A stretch of 10,705 bases of DNA, taken from positions 1 through 10,705 of the forward strand of contig JAHECE010000081.1 in assembly GCA_024641895.1 (NCBI GenBank), written 5' to 3'. A program made the translations under genes and the position numbers. The notes beneath the pieces were generated by a model that was not told the DNA's origin, searched no databases, and worked only from the letters and a program-made list of their open reading frames with translations. The stretch's first letter is position 1. The number at the start of each line of letters is the position of its first letter. Source of the stretch: Actinomycetales bacterium. GTDB taxonomy: Bacteria > Actinomycetota > Actinomycetes > Actinomycetales > JAHECE01. Below, in pieces: positions 1-5,972 of the stretch.

Positions 1-60
1 CAGAGCCGCGCTCAGACCCGCGCCCAGAGCCGCGCCCAGAGCCGCGCCCAGAGCCGCGCC
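1..60. repeat. 12-bp tandem repeat, five units, running off the left edge
   Basis: Five head-to-tail 12-bp units are visible at 1-12, 13-24, 25-36, 37-48 and 49-60. The last three are identical (CAGAGCCGCGCC on the plus strand); the first two carry one or two substitutions. The unit is a multiple of three and lies in frame inside the minus-strand gene, where each unit encodes a G/S-A-A/G-L tetrapeptide. The array begins or continues outside the window, so its total length is unknown. Confidence 0.85.
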
Positions 61-156
61 CGGGGCCGCGGCGGGCGCCGCGCCGACCGCTCCGAGCGCG
101 ACGAGGGAGCCGCCCACCAGCACCGTCGCGGCTCGCCGGAACACGTTCCCCCGCAC
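1..156 (-). CDS. N-terminus of a secreted/surface protein with GAAL repeats (partial)
   Basis: Only the first 52 codons are present; the gene continues past base 1. From the GTG at 156 the protein starts MRGNVFRRAATVLVGG, giving a basic n-region (two Arg pairs or singles), a hydrophobic core (ATVLVGGSLVALGAVGA) and an AAPAAAP stretch suited to signal peptidase I cleavage near residues 29-33. The mature part begins with GAAL GAAL GAAL GAGL SAAL repeats. An in-frame ATG at 192 would add MTLCTVCPSVAR, but that segment dilutes the signal peptide and lies inside the putative -35, so GTG 156 is preferred. No Shine-Dalgarno precedes either start; a -10 hexamer at 164-169 suggests a leaderless message. 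The function cannot be read from this fragment. It is divergent from the tRNA-Leu gene. Confidence 0.6.
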   Translation of the reverse strand, partial: MRGNVFRRAATVLVGGSLVALGAVGAAPAAAPGAALGAALGAALGAGLSAAL

Positions 157-163
157 TCTTGCG

Positions 164-192
164 ACGCTAGGACACACCGTGCAGAGAGTCAT
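164..192 (-). promoter_or_regulatory. Candidate leaderless promoter of the partial secreted-protein gene
   Basis: On the minus strand ATGACT (192-187) and TAGCGT (169-164) are separated by 17 bp. The first shares the TGAC core with the TTGACA -35 consensus; the second fits the actinobacterial TANNNT -10. Seven nucleotides separate the -10 from the GTG at 156, so transcription would begin at or next to the start codon. This is sequence matching only. Confidence 0.45.
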
Positions 193-205
193 GGGCCGTT
201 CTGAC

Positions 206-211
206 TAGGCT
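206..211 (+). promoter_or_regulatory. Candidate -10 element of tRNA-Leu
   Basis: TAGGCT fits TANNNT and ends 9 nt before the mature 5' end of the tRNA at 221, implying a start near 218 and a very short 5' leader for RNase P to remove. No convincing -35 hexamer is seen at 16-18 bp upstream. The same TAGGCT hexamer occurs upstream of murI. Confidence 0.35.
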
Positions 212-220
212 CTGCCCTAC

Positions 221-303
221 GCGCGAGTGGCGAAATCAGGCAGACGCGCCAGGTTTAGGTCCTGGTGCCTTCGGGCGTGCGGGTTCGATTCCCGCCTCGC
301 GCA
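221..303 (+). tRNA. tRNA-Leu (anticodon UAG)
   Basis: This is a class II tRNA with a long variable arm. The acceptor stem GCGCGAG (221-227) pairs with CTCGCGC (296-302), followed by discriminator A at 303. The anticodon stem CCAGG/CCTGG encloses the loop TTTAGGT, placing TAG at positions 34-36, so it decodes CUA/CUN leucine codons. The T arm is GCGGG-TTCGATT-CCCGC, and the variable-arm stem is around TGCC-TTCG-GGCG. The CCA tail is not encoded (the following bases are CGT) and must be added after transcription. The discriminator A and long variable arm are leucine identity features. Confidence 0.96.
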
Positions 304-331
304 CGTTTGGCCTCCGCAGGCCCGGACACGG

Positions 332-337
332 TAGAAC
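332..337 (+). promoter_or_regulatory. Weak candidate -10 of the DUF4916 gene
   Basis: TAGAAC lies 7 nt before the GTG at 345, the spacing seen for ppc and murI, and no Shine-Dalgarno is present. The last base departs from TANNNT, so this is the weakest member of the set. The gene could instead be read through from the tRNA 42 nt upstream. Confidence 0.25.
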
Positions 338-344
338 TGCCTGC

Positions 345-881
345 GTGAGTGAGGTCTCTCAGGACGATGTCAGCGGGTGGTTGCCCCCCGACCGGCTCGA
401 GTGGGTTCGGCGCAAGTTGCCGATCGTCTACGTCGAGGCGGTGCCCGTGCGCGTCGACGGCGCGGGCAACGTCGCCCAGATCGGGCTGCTGCTGCGAGCC
501 GACCGCGCCGGCGGTCTCTCGCGCGCGCTCGTCTCGGGCCGCGTGCTCTACCACGAGCGGATCCGCGACGCGCTGCTGCGCAACCTGGAGAAGGACCTGG
601 GGCCCGTGTGCCTCCCCCGGCTCCCGGTGGCACCCCAGCCGTTCACCGTCGCCGAGTACTTCCCCACCCCTGGGGTCACGGCATTCCACGACCCGCGCCA
701 GCACGCGGTCTCCCTGGCCTACGTGGTCCCGGTCGACGGCGACTGCCAGCCGCAGCAGGACGCGCTCGACCTCGCCTGGCTGACACCGGACGAGATCCTC
801 GAGCCCGACATCCAGGCGGAGATGGTGCCCGGTCACGCGGCGCTGCTGCGCGGCGCGCTGGCCTACACCGGCCGCTACTGA
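345..881 (+). CDS. DUF4916 / NUDIX hydrolase-like family protein with a degenerate Nudix box
   Basis: 178 aa, the usual size for this actinobacterial family, which I recognise from segments such as QPFTVAEYFPTPG (98-110), DPRQHAVSLAYVVPV (116-130) and QDALDLAWLTPDE (138-150). The Nudix consensus GX5EX7REUXEEXGU can be laid in register from G65: E71 fits, then R79-N80-L81-E82-K83-D84-L85-G86-P87. R79, L81 and G86 are kept, but the three helix glutamates that bind metal in MutT-type enzymes (REUXEE) are N80, K83 and D84. Classical Mg-dependent pyrophosphohydrolase chemistry is therefore doubtful, and the substrate is unknown. The start is GTG 345 without a Shine-Dalgarno; a GTG at 349 is in another frame. 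It follows tRNA-Leu on the same strand and is convergent with rdgB, 48 bp away, with no clear terminator between. Confidence 0.88.
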   Translation: MSEVSQDDVSGWLPPDRLEWVRRKLPIVYVEAVPVRVDGAGNVAQIGLLLRADRAGGLSRALVSGRVLYHERIRDALLRNLEKDLGPVCLPRLPVAPQPFTVAEYFPTPGVTAFHDPRQHAVSLAYVVPVDGDCQPQQDALDLAWLTPDEILEPDIQAEMVPGHAALLRGALAYTGRY

Positions 882-929
882 GGGCCACCGACCCCTGAGG
901 TCACCGACTGCTCCGGACGCCCCGGCGCG

Positions 930-1562
930 CTAGCCGCGACCCGCGAGCGCCTCGACGATGCGCGGGGTCAGCGCCCGGAAGGCCTTGCCCCGGTGACTGA
1001 TCGCGTTCTTCTCGGCCGGGCTGAGCTCGGCGCAGGAGCGTTCGTCGCCGGCCGGCTGCCCCTCGGGCTGCAGGATCGGGTCGTAGCCGAAGCCGCCGTC
1101 CCCCCGGGGCGCCGTCAGGAGCCGGCCGCGCAGCTGCCCGTGCTCCACGACCTCGGTGCCGTCCGGCAGCACGAGCGCGGCCGCGCAGACGAAGCCCGCG
1201 GCGCGGTGCTCGGCCCGGACATCGGCGAGCTGCGCGAGCAGCAGCTCCAGGTTGGCGCGGTCGTCACCGTGCCGCCCGCACCAGCGCGCCGAGAAGATCC
1301 CCGGCGCACCGCCGAGGATGTCGACGGCGAGCCCCGAGTCGTCCGCGATCGCGGGCAGGTGAGTGTGGGCCGCGAGCGCCCGGGCCTTGATCAGGGCGTT
1401 CTCGGCGAAGGTCGCACCGTCCTCCACCGGCTCGTCGGCGCCCATCTCCGGCGCAGCGACGATGTCCTCCGGGTCGATCCCCGGCGCTGCGGCCACGAGG
1501 ATCTGCCGCACCTCGCGGAGCTTGTGCGCGTTATGGCTCGCGAGGACGAGCCGGGGACTCAT
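930..1562 (-). CDS. rdgB: Non-canonical purine NTP pyrophosphatase (RdgB/HAM1 family)
   Basis: 210 aa, full family length. RdgB/HAM1 enzymes hydrolyse dITP, XTP and related deaminated purine nucleotides to the monophosphate plus pyrophosphate in the cytosol, keeping them out of DNA and RNA. Visible motifs are the N-terminal phosphate-binding SHNAHKLRE (9-17), FAENALIKA (52-60), the catalytic DDSGLAVD (74-81), GGFGYDPI (156-163) and the base-recognition end AEKNAISHRGKA (183-194). The ATG at 1562 overlaps the TGA of rph in an ATGA quartet, so translation is probably coupled. It is the last gene of the ppc-rph-rdgB unit and is convergent with the DUF4916 gene. Confidence 0.96.
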   Translation of the reverse strand: MSPRLVLASHNAHKLREVRQILVAAAPGIDPEDIVAAPEMGADEPVEDGATFAENALIKARALAAHTHLPAIADDSGLAVDILGGAPGIFSARWCGRHGDDRANLELLLAQLADVRAEHRAAGFVCAAALVLPDGTEVVEHGQLRGRLLTAPRGDGGFGYDPILQPEGQPAGDERSCAELSPAEKNAISHRGKAFRALTPRIVEALAGRG

Positions 1563-2344
1563 GTGCGTCCGGGGGCGTCGGCCCCGCGAAGCCCCGTCGG
1601 CTCCGTCGCCAGCGCGGCGCGCTGCAGCCCTGCCAGCCGGCTCGTGCCGGTGAGCGCGAGGTCGAGCAGCGAGTCGAGCTCGGCCCGGTCGAAGGGCGCG
1701 CCCTCGGCCGTGCCCTGGACCTCGACGAAGGCACCGGAGCCCGTCACGACGACGTTCATGTCCGTCTCCGCGGCGACGTCCTCCGGGTAGGGCAGGTCGA
1801 GCACGGGCCGGCCGCCGACGATGCCGACGCTGACCGCCGCCACCGAGTCGCGCAGCACGCTCGCCCGCGGCGCCAGGACGCCGGAGCGCTGCGCCCAGGA
1901 GATGGCGTCGGCGAGCGCGACGTACGCACCGGTGATGGCCGCCGTCCGGGTGCCGCCGTCGGCCTGGAGCACGTCGCAGTCCAGCACGATCGTGTTCTCA
2001 CCCAAGGCCGAGACGTCGACGACGGCACGCAGCGAGCGGCCGATCAGCCGCGAGATCTCGTGCGTGCGACCGCCGAGGCGCCCGCGGACCGACTCCCGGT
2101 CGCTGCGGGTGTTGGTCGCCCGCGGCAGCATCGCGTACTCCGCGGTGACCCAGCCCTGGCCCGACCCCTTGCGCCAGCGGGGCACGCCCACGGTGAAGGA
2201 CGCCGCACAGAGCACTCGGGTGCCGCCGAACTCGACCAGCACGCTGCCCTCGGCGTTGTCGAGCCACCCGCGGGTGAAGCGGATCGGGCGCAGCTCGTCG
2301 GGCTGGCGGCCGTCCGCGCGCAGGCCTGTCGTCGTCGTCGTCAT
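1559..2344 (-). CDS. rph: Ribonuclease PH
   Basis: 261 aa from ATG 2344. RNase PH is a phosphate-dependent 3'-5' exoribonuclease, a hexameric ring, that trims tRNA precursors. Seen: RADGRQPDELRP (9-20), the GWLDNAEGSVLVEFGGTRV entry strand (27-45), ATNTRSDRES (76-85), GRTHEISRLIGRSLRAVVD (92-110), the LDCDVLQADGGTRTAAITGA block (121-140), the DLPYPEDVAAETDMNVV catalytic region with D189 and D195 (183-199), and GTAEGAPFDR (211-220). An alternative ATG at 2365 overlaps the ppc stop as ATGA and would add MTGETTT. I prefer 2344 because GGGGGAG (2360-2354) lies 9 nt before it and nothing similar precedes 2365. The N-terminus is a run of five Thr from a triplet repeat. Its TGA overlaps the rdgB start by 4 nt. 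Confidence 0.95.
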   Translation of the reverse strand: MTTTTTGLRADGRQPDELRPIRFTRGWLDNAEGSVLVEFGGTRVLCAASFTVGVPRWRKGSGQGWVTAEYAMLPRATNTRSDRESVRGRLGGRTHEISRLIGRSLRAVVDVSALGENTIVLDCDVLQADGGTRTAAITGAYVALADAISWAQRSGVLAPRASVLRDSVAAVSVGIVGGRPVLDLPYPEDVAAETDMNVVVTGSGAFVEVQGTAEGAPFDRAELDSLLDLALTGTSRLAGLQRAALATEPTGLRGADAPGRT

Positions 2345-2354
2345 CGTCGTCGTC
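2328..2354. repeat. GTC/GAC trinucleotide repeat at the start of rph
   Basis: Nine consecutive triplets on the plus strand, eight GTC and one ATC (2343-2345). Read on the minus strand this is GAC/ACG repeats that supply both the 9-nt spacer between the rph Shine-Dalgarno and its ATG and the poly-Thr N-terminus. Copy-number changes would be in frame. Confidence 0.8.
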
Positions 2355-2360
2355 TCCCCC
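2354..2360 (-). promoter_or_regulatory. Shine-Dalgarno deciding the rph start
   Basis: GGGGGAG on the minus strand, 9 nt upstream of the ATG at 2344 and just past the ppc stop at 2362-2364. It favours ATG 2344 over the overlapping ATG at 2365, inside whose reading frame it would otherwise lie. Confidence 0.55.
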
Positions 2361-2361
2361 G

Positions 2362-5052
2362 TCATCCGGTGTTCTGCAGGCCCGCGGCGAGCCCGTTCAC
2401 GCTGAGCAGCAGAAGGCGGTGCAGCTCGACGGCGTCCTCGACCCGACCGTTCGGGCCCGGCTTGGCCCGCAGGCCGCGCAGGGCGCGGAGCTGGATCAGC
2501 GAGAGCGCGTCGATGTAGGGGTTGCGCAGCTGCACCGCCCGGCCGAGCACGCGCCGCCCGGCCAGCAGCCGCTCCTGACCGGTGACTGACAGCACCCACT
2601 GCGTGGTGAGGTTCATCTCGTCGAGGATGAGGCCGGCGAGGTCGTCGCGGTCGCCCAGCGCCAGGTAGCGGCTTGCCATCCGCGGGTCGGTCTTCGACAG
2701 GGACATCTCGACGTTGTCGATCATCGTGGCGAAGAGCGGCCAGTCCTGGTAGGCCGCCCGGAGCCGCTCGACGTCGCCCACGGCTGCCAGCGCCGTGCCG
2801 AGCCCGAACCAGCCGGTGAGGTTGACCCTGGCCTGCGTCCACGCGAAGACCCACGGGATCGCCCGCAGGTCCTCGAGCGACGAGACGGACAGCCCACGCC
2901 GCGCGGGGCGCGAGCCGATCGCGAGCAGGCCGATCTCCTCCTGCGGTGTCACCTGTGCGAACCACTGCGCGAAGCCCTCGGACTTCACGAGCGAGTGGTA
3001 GCGGGCGCGGCTCGCCTCGTCCAGAACCGCGGCGAGATCCGCGTAGCGCAGCGCTGCCCCCGAGGTCCGCGCCTCGGTGGACGGCGCGGAGGCGAGCAGC
3101 GTGGCCGCCGCGACCTGCTCGATGTGCCGGGCTGCGATGTCCGGGTTGCCGTAACGGGCGAAGATGACCTCGCCCTGCTCGGTGAGCTTGAACCGCCCGT
3201 CGACGGAGCCCGGGGGCTGGGCGAGCACCGCGCGGTTGGCGGGGCCGCCGCCGCGACCGAGCGCCCCGCCACGGCCGTGGAAGAGGGTCAGCCGCAGGTC
3301 GTGGCGCTGCGCCCACTCGGCGATCCGTCGCTGCGCGTCGTACAGCGCGAGGATGGCCGAGACCGGGCCGACGTCCTTGGATGAGTCCGAGTAGCCCAGC
3401 ATGACCTCGAGCCGGCGTCCCGTCCGGGCGAGCCGGTCCTGGACCTCGGGGAGCTCGATCATGCCCTCGAGGACGTCGACGCTCGCGTTGAGATCGGCGA
3501 AGGTCTCGAAGAGGGGGATCGCGTCGAGCTCGAAGGAGTCGCCCCGGTCGCCCACGGCGTGCCGAGCCAGGGCGTACACGGCTGCGATGTCCGACGCCGC
3601 CGTCGTGAACGACACGATGTACCGGCGGCACACGTCCGAGCCGAAGCGTTCCTGCAGCTCGGCCATCACGCGGAAGACCTCGAGCACCTCGGTGCTGCGG
3701 TCGTCGAGGCGCTCGCTGCCGCCCCGAGCCGCCTCGATGGCGGCCAGGGTCTCGGCGTGGACCTGCGAGTGCTGGCGCACCTCCAGCTCTGCGAGGTGGA
3801 AACCGAACGTCTGGACCTGCCAGATCAGGTGCTGCAGGTCGGAGTACGCGGCCCGGGGGGCCCCCGCGGCCAGGAACGCGCGCTGCAGCACCTCGAGCTC
3901 GGCGAGGAGCTCGTCCGGACCGGCGTATGCCAGCGGTCCGCCGAGTCGGGTGTCGATGACGCGCGCCTCGATCGCGAAGAGCGAGCGCCGGTAGGACTCA
4001 CGGTGGGACCGGACCATGATGTGGTCCGCCCGCGCGGAGCCCAGCATCGCCGCATGCTTCGCCCACAGCTCCTCCAGCTCGGCGGAGGCGGGGGTCAGCG
4101 CGTCGTCCTGAGTCATGGTGCGGGCCAGCCGCGCCGCGACCTTCTCGTAGCCGATCAGCACGTGCACCGAGGCGATCTCCGCTGCGGCGCGGGTCACCTC
4201 CGCGGTGACGAAGGGGTTGCCGTCCCGGTCCGCACCGATCCAGCTGCCCATCCGGACGAACGGTGGCGCCTGCGGCTTCGCGATGCCGGCGCTGTCGCCC
4301 AGCAGCCAGTCGTCGAGGCGCCGGTAGACCCGGGGCAGGACGTCGAAGAGCGTCTCGTCGAAGATGCCGAGGGCGGTGCGCACCTCGTCCAGGGGCGACG
4401 GCTTGTCGGTGCGCAGCTGCGCCGTGCGCCAGAGCCCGTCGATCTCGGCGAGCAGCTGGCGCTTGTTCGCGGCCAGCGCCGCCTCACCGAGGCGGACGTC
4501 GTCCCGCTCTGCGAGCAGCAGGGAGATGCGGCGGATCGCGGAGGCGACCGCACGGCGACGAGCCTCGGTGGGGTGCGCCGTCAGGACCGGCCGGAACTCG
4601 ATCTCGGAGAGCCGGCGCGCGGCCTCGTCCTCGACGACCTCGGCGGCCAGGGCCCTCAGTGCTGAGGGGAGCGATTCCTCGGTCTTGCCCGTCTCGCCCC
4701 AGCCCCTGGACCGCAGGGCGCGGACCCGGTGGTACTCCTCGGCCAGGTTGACCAGGTGGAAGTAGCAGGTGAAGGCCCTCGCGACCTCCTCAGCCCGGGT
4801 AGGGGCGAAGCCCGCCACGATCTCCTCGGCGTGCTCGAGGGCACTCTCGCCGGCGTCACCGTGGGCGTGGATGGTGACGGCGCGGAGCCGCTCGACATCG
4901 CCGAGCAGCTCGGGTCCGCCGTACTCCTGCAGCACCTGGCCCAGCAGCTCACCGAGCAGGCGCACGTCGGCGCGAAGGGGGCCGGGCATCTCGTCGCTCG
5001 CCTCGACACGCGTCACGGGGGGTGCCGAGGCGGCCGCACGTGGGTCAGTCAT
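2362..5052 (-). CDS. ppc: Phosphoenolpyruvate carboxylase
   Basis: 896 aa, full length. PEPC adds bicarbonate to phosphoenolpyruvate to give oxaloacetate, refilling the TCA cycle; cytosolic homotetramer. Signatures in order: VLTAHPTEARRRAV with the catalytic His at 160, GSWIGADRDGNPFVT (269-283), the LEVRQHS segment with R426, MLGYSDSSKDVG (551-562), FHGRGGALGRGGGP (591-604), KLTEQGEVIFARYG (622-635), GSRPARRG (713-720), RAIPWVFAWTQ (730-740), K787 in SLSKTDP, NPYIDALSLIQ (844-854) and the invariant C-terminal QNTG (893-896). The Lys and terminal Asn match positions forming the aspartate inhibition site in E. coli PEPC. ATG 5052 is chosen because TACCTT lies 7 nt upstream, implying a leaderless message; GTG 5073 with a GAGG 7 nt before it is the alternative (+7 aa). 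It heads ppc-rph-rdgB. Confidence 0.97.
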   Translation of the reverse strand: MTDPRAAASAPPVTRVEASDEMPGPLRADVRLLGELLGQVLQEYGGPELLGDVERLRAVTIHAHGDAGESALEHAEEIVAGFAPTRAEEVARAFTCYFHLVNLAEEYHRVRALRSRGWGETGKTEESLPSALRALAAEVVEDEAARRLSEIEFRPVLTAHPTEARRRAVASAIRRISLLLAERDDVRLGEAALAANKRQLLAEIDGLWRTAQLRTDKPSPLDEVRTALGIFDETLFDVLPRVYRRLDDWLLGDSAGIAKPQAPPFVRMGSWIGADRDGNPFVTAEVTRAAAEIASVHVLIGYEKVAARLARTMTQDDALTPASAELEELWAKHAAMLGSARADHIMVRSHRESYRRSLFAIEARVIDTRLGGPLAYAGPDELLAELEVLQRAFLAAGAPRAAYSDLQHLIWQVQTFGFHLAELEVRQHSQVHAETLAAIEAARGGSERLDDRSTEVLEVFRVMAELQERFGSDVCRRYIVSFTTAASDIAAVYALARHAVGDRGDSFELDAIPLFETFADLNASVDVLEGMIELPEVQDRLARTGRRLEVMLGYSDSSKDVGPVSAILALYDAQRRIAEWAQRHDLRLTLFHGRGGALGRGGGPANRAVLAQPPGSVDGRFKLTEQGEVIFARYGNPDIAARHIEQVAAATLLASAPSTEARTSGAALRYADLAAVLDEASRARYHSLVKSEGFAQWFAQVTPQEEIGLLAIGSRPARRGLSVSSLEDLRAIPWVFAWTQARVNLTGWFGLGTALAAVGDVERLRAAYQDWPLFATMIDNVEMSLSKTDPRMASRYLALGDRDDLAGLILDEMNLTTQWVLSVTGQERLLAGRRVLGRAVQLRNPYIDALSLIQLRALRGLRAKPGPNGRVEDAVELHRLLLLSVNGLAAGLQNTG

Positions 5053-5059
5053 ACCGAGC

Positions 5060-5065
5060 AAGGTA
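5060..5065 (-). promoter_or_regulatory. Candidate leaderless -10 of ppc
   Basis: TACCTT on the minus strand fits TANNNT and ends 7 nt before the ATG at 5052, so the transcript would begin at or one base before the start codon. The -35 region (about 5083-5090) overlaps a dyad and has only a weak GAC match. Confidence 0.45.
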
Positions 5066-5075
5066 GTGCCCACGG

Positions 5076-5091
5076 CCGGACCTCGGTCCGG
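5076..5091. promoter_or_regulatory. 7-2-7 dyad over the ppc -35 region, possible operator
   Basis: CCGGACC (5076-5082) and GGTCCGG (5085-5091) are perfect inverted halves separated by TC. Relative to a start at 5052 the dyad spans about -24 to -39, where a dimeric repressor would block RNA polymerase. It could instead fold as a short hairpin ending the murI-MBL unit, but no U-tract follows. A dyad this short in such GC-rich sequence may also be chance. Confidence 0.35.
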
Positions 5092-5147
5092 GCGTCCGCC
5101 ACTCGGCTACCCCTCACCGGCCGTTTCGCGCGGAGGTGCGACGAGTC

Positions 5148-5972
5148 TCACACGCTCCAGCGGCCACCGGGCGACGCGATGTCGATCGGTCCGGCGTAGA
5201 CGGAGCGCGCCTCGGCCAGGATCACGTCCGGATCCGTCCACGGCGGAAGGTGCGTGAGGACGAGCCCACCCACCGGGCGGCGCGGGGCGCCGTCGTCGTC
5301 CCACTCCGGGCCGGACGCGGCCGCGGCGAGCTCACCGGCCCGCAGCCCGGTCAGGTGGATGCCGCGCACGAAGTCTTCGCGGCCTTCCTGAAAGGACGCC
5401 TCGCACAGCAGGAGGTCGGCGCCGTCGGCCAGCCGCGCGACGCTGGGGCAGGAGTCGGTGTCTCCCGTGTAGGCGATCCGGGCGGCCTCGCCCCGAGACT
5501 CGCTCGGCCCCTCGATGAGGAAGCCGAAAGCGGGCACCGGGTGGCGCACCGGGACGGCCTCGATCCGGAACGGCCCGATCGAGACGGCCTGGCCGGGGGT
5601 GTGCTCGCGGACCGTGAACTGCCCCTGCAGCTCGGCCCAGTCCGGGATCCAGCAGACGTCGCTGATGCGTTGGGCGGTGCCGACGGGGCCCCAGGTCTCC
5701 AGCGGACCGCTCTCCCCCTCGGGGTGGTATCGCAGGTAGACCTGGAGGCTGACGACGTCGGCCATGTGGTCCGGGTGCAGGTGCGAGAAGAGGAGCCCGT
5801 CGAGCTCGCGGGGATCGAGGTGCTCCATCAGGGCGCCGTGCCCGCCGGGGCCGAGGTCCACGCAGAGGTTCCAGGTGCGGCCCGTCTCGTCCTCAGCCTG
5901 GACGAGGTACGTGGAGGCGGCCGAGCGCGGCCCGGACATCGAGCCGGAGCAGCCGACGGTCGTGAGCCTCAT
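5148..5972 (-). CDS. Metallo-beta-lactamase-fold hydrolase (Rv1339-like, candidate cyclic nucleotide phosphodiesterase)
   Basis: 274 aa. All metal ligands of the fold are present: SHLHPDHMAD gives H64, H66, D68 and H69; PVRH gives H144; YTGDTD gives D171; VLTHLPPW gives H241. H206 in GIHLTG followed by AGELA resembles the His-containing helix of RNase Z-like enzymes. It is therefore probably a two-metal phosphodiesterase of the RNase Z/ElaC-like branch rather than a beta-lactamase. Position between murI and rph matches M. tuberculosis Rv1339, reported to be a cAMP phosphodiesterase; that activity here is inference from synteny and fold. No signal peptide; cytosolic. ATG 5972 overlaps the TGA of murI (ATGA), so translation is likely coupled. 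Extending the open frame upstream only gives antisense-like sequence inside murI. Confidence 0.88.
   Translation of the reverse strand: MRLTTVGCSGSMSGPRSAASTYLVQAEDETGRTWNLCVDLGPGGHGALMEHLDPRELDGLLFSHLHPDHMADVVSLQVYLRYHPEGESGPLETWGPVGTAQRISDVCWIPDWAELQGQFTVREHTPGQAVSIGPFRIEAVPVRHPVPAFGFLIEGPSESRGEAARIAYTGDTDSCPSVARLADGADLLLCEASFQEGREDFVRGIHLTGLRAGELAAAASGPEWDDDGAPRRPVGGLVLTHLPPWTDPDVILAEARSVYAGPIDIASPGGRWSV

Noticed and set aside
1..60. CRISPR array or other non-coding repeat
   Set aside because: Units are 12 bp with no spacers and are in frame within a signal-peptide protein, so they are coding repeats.
882..929. Bidirectional terminator between the DUF4916 gene and rdgB
   Set aside because: Only a 4-bp CCGG/CCGG stem and no T-tract; not enough to call.
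2366..3631. Long upstream extension of the rph reading frame into ppc
   Set aside because: Only the part from 2344 (or 2365) matches RNase PH. The extension is an Arg/Pro/Gly-rich wrong-frame reading of ppc.
5053..5073. GTG start for ppc at 5073 with a GAGG 7 nt upstream
   Set aside because: Possible, but it would place the TACCTT -10 inside the gene; the leaderless spacing to ATG 5052 matches four other genes here. Kept as the alternative.
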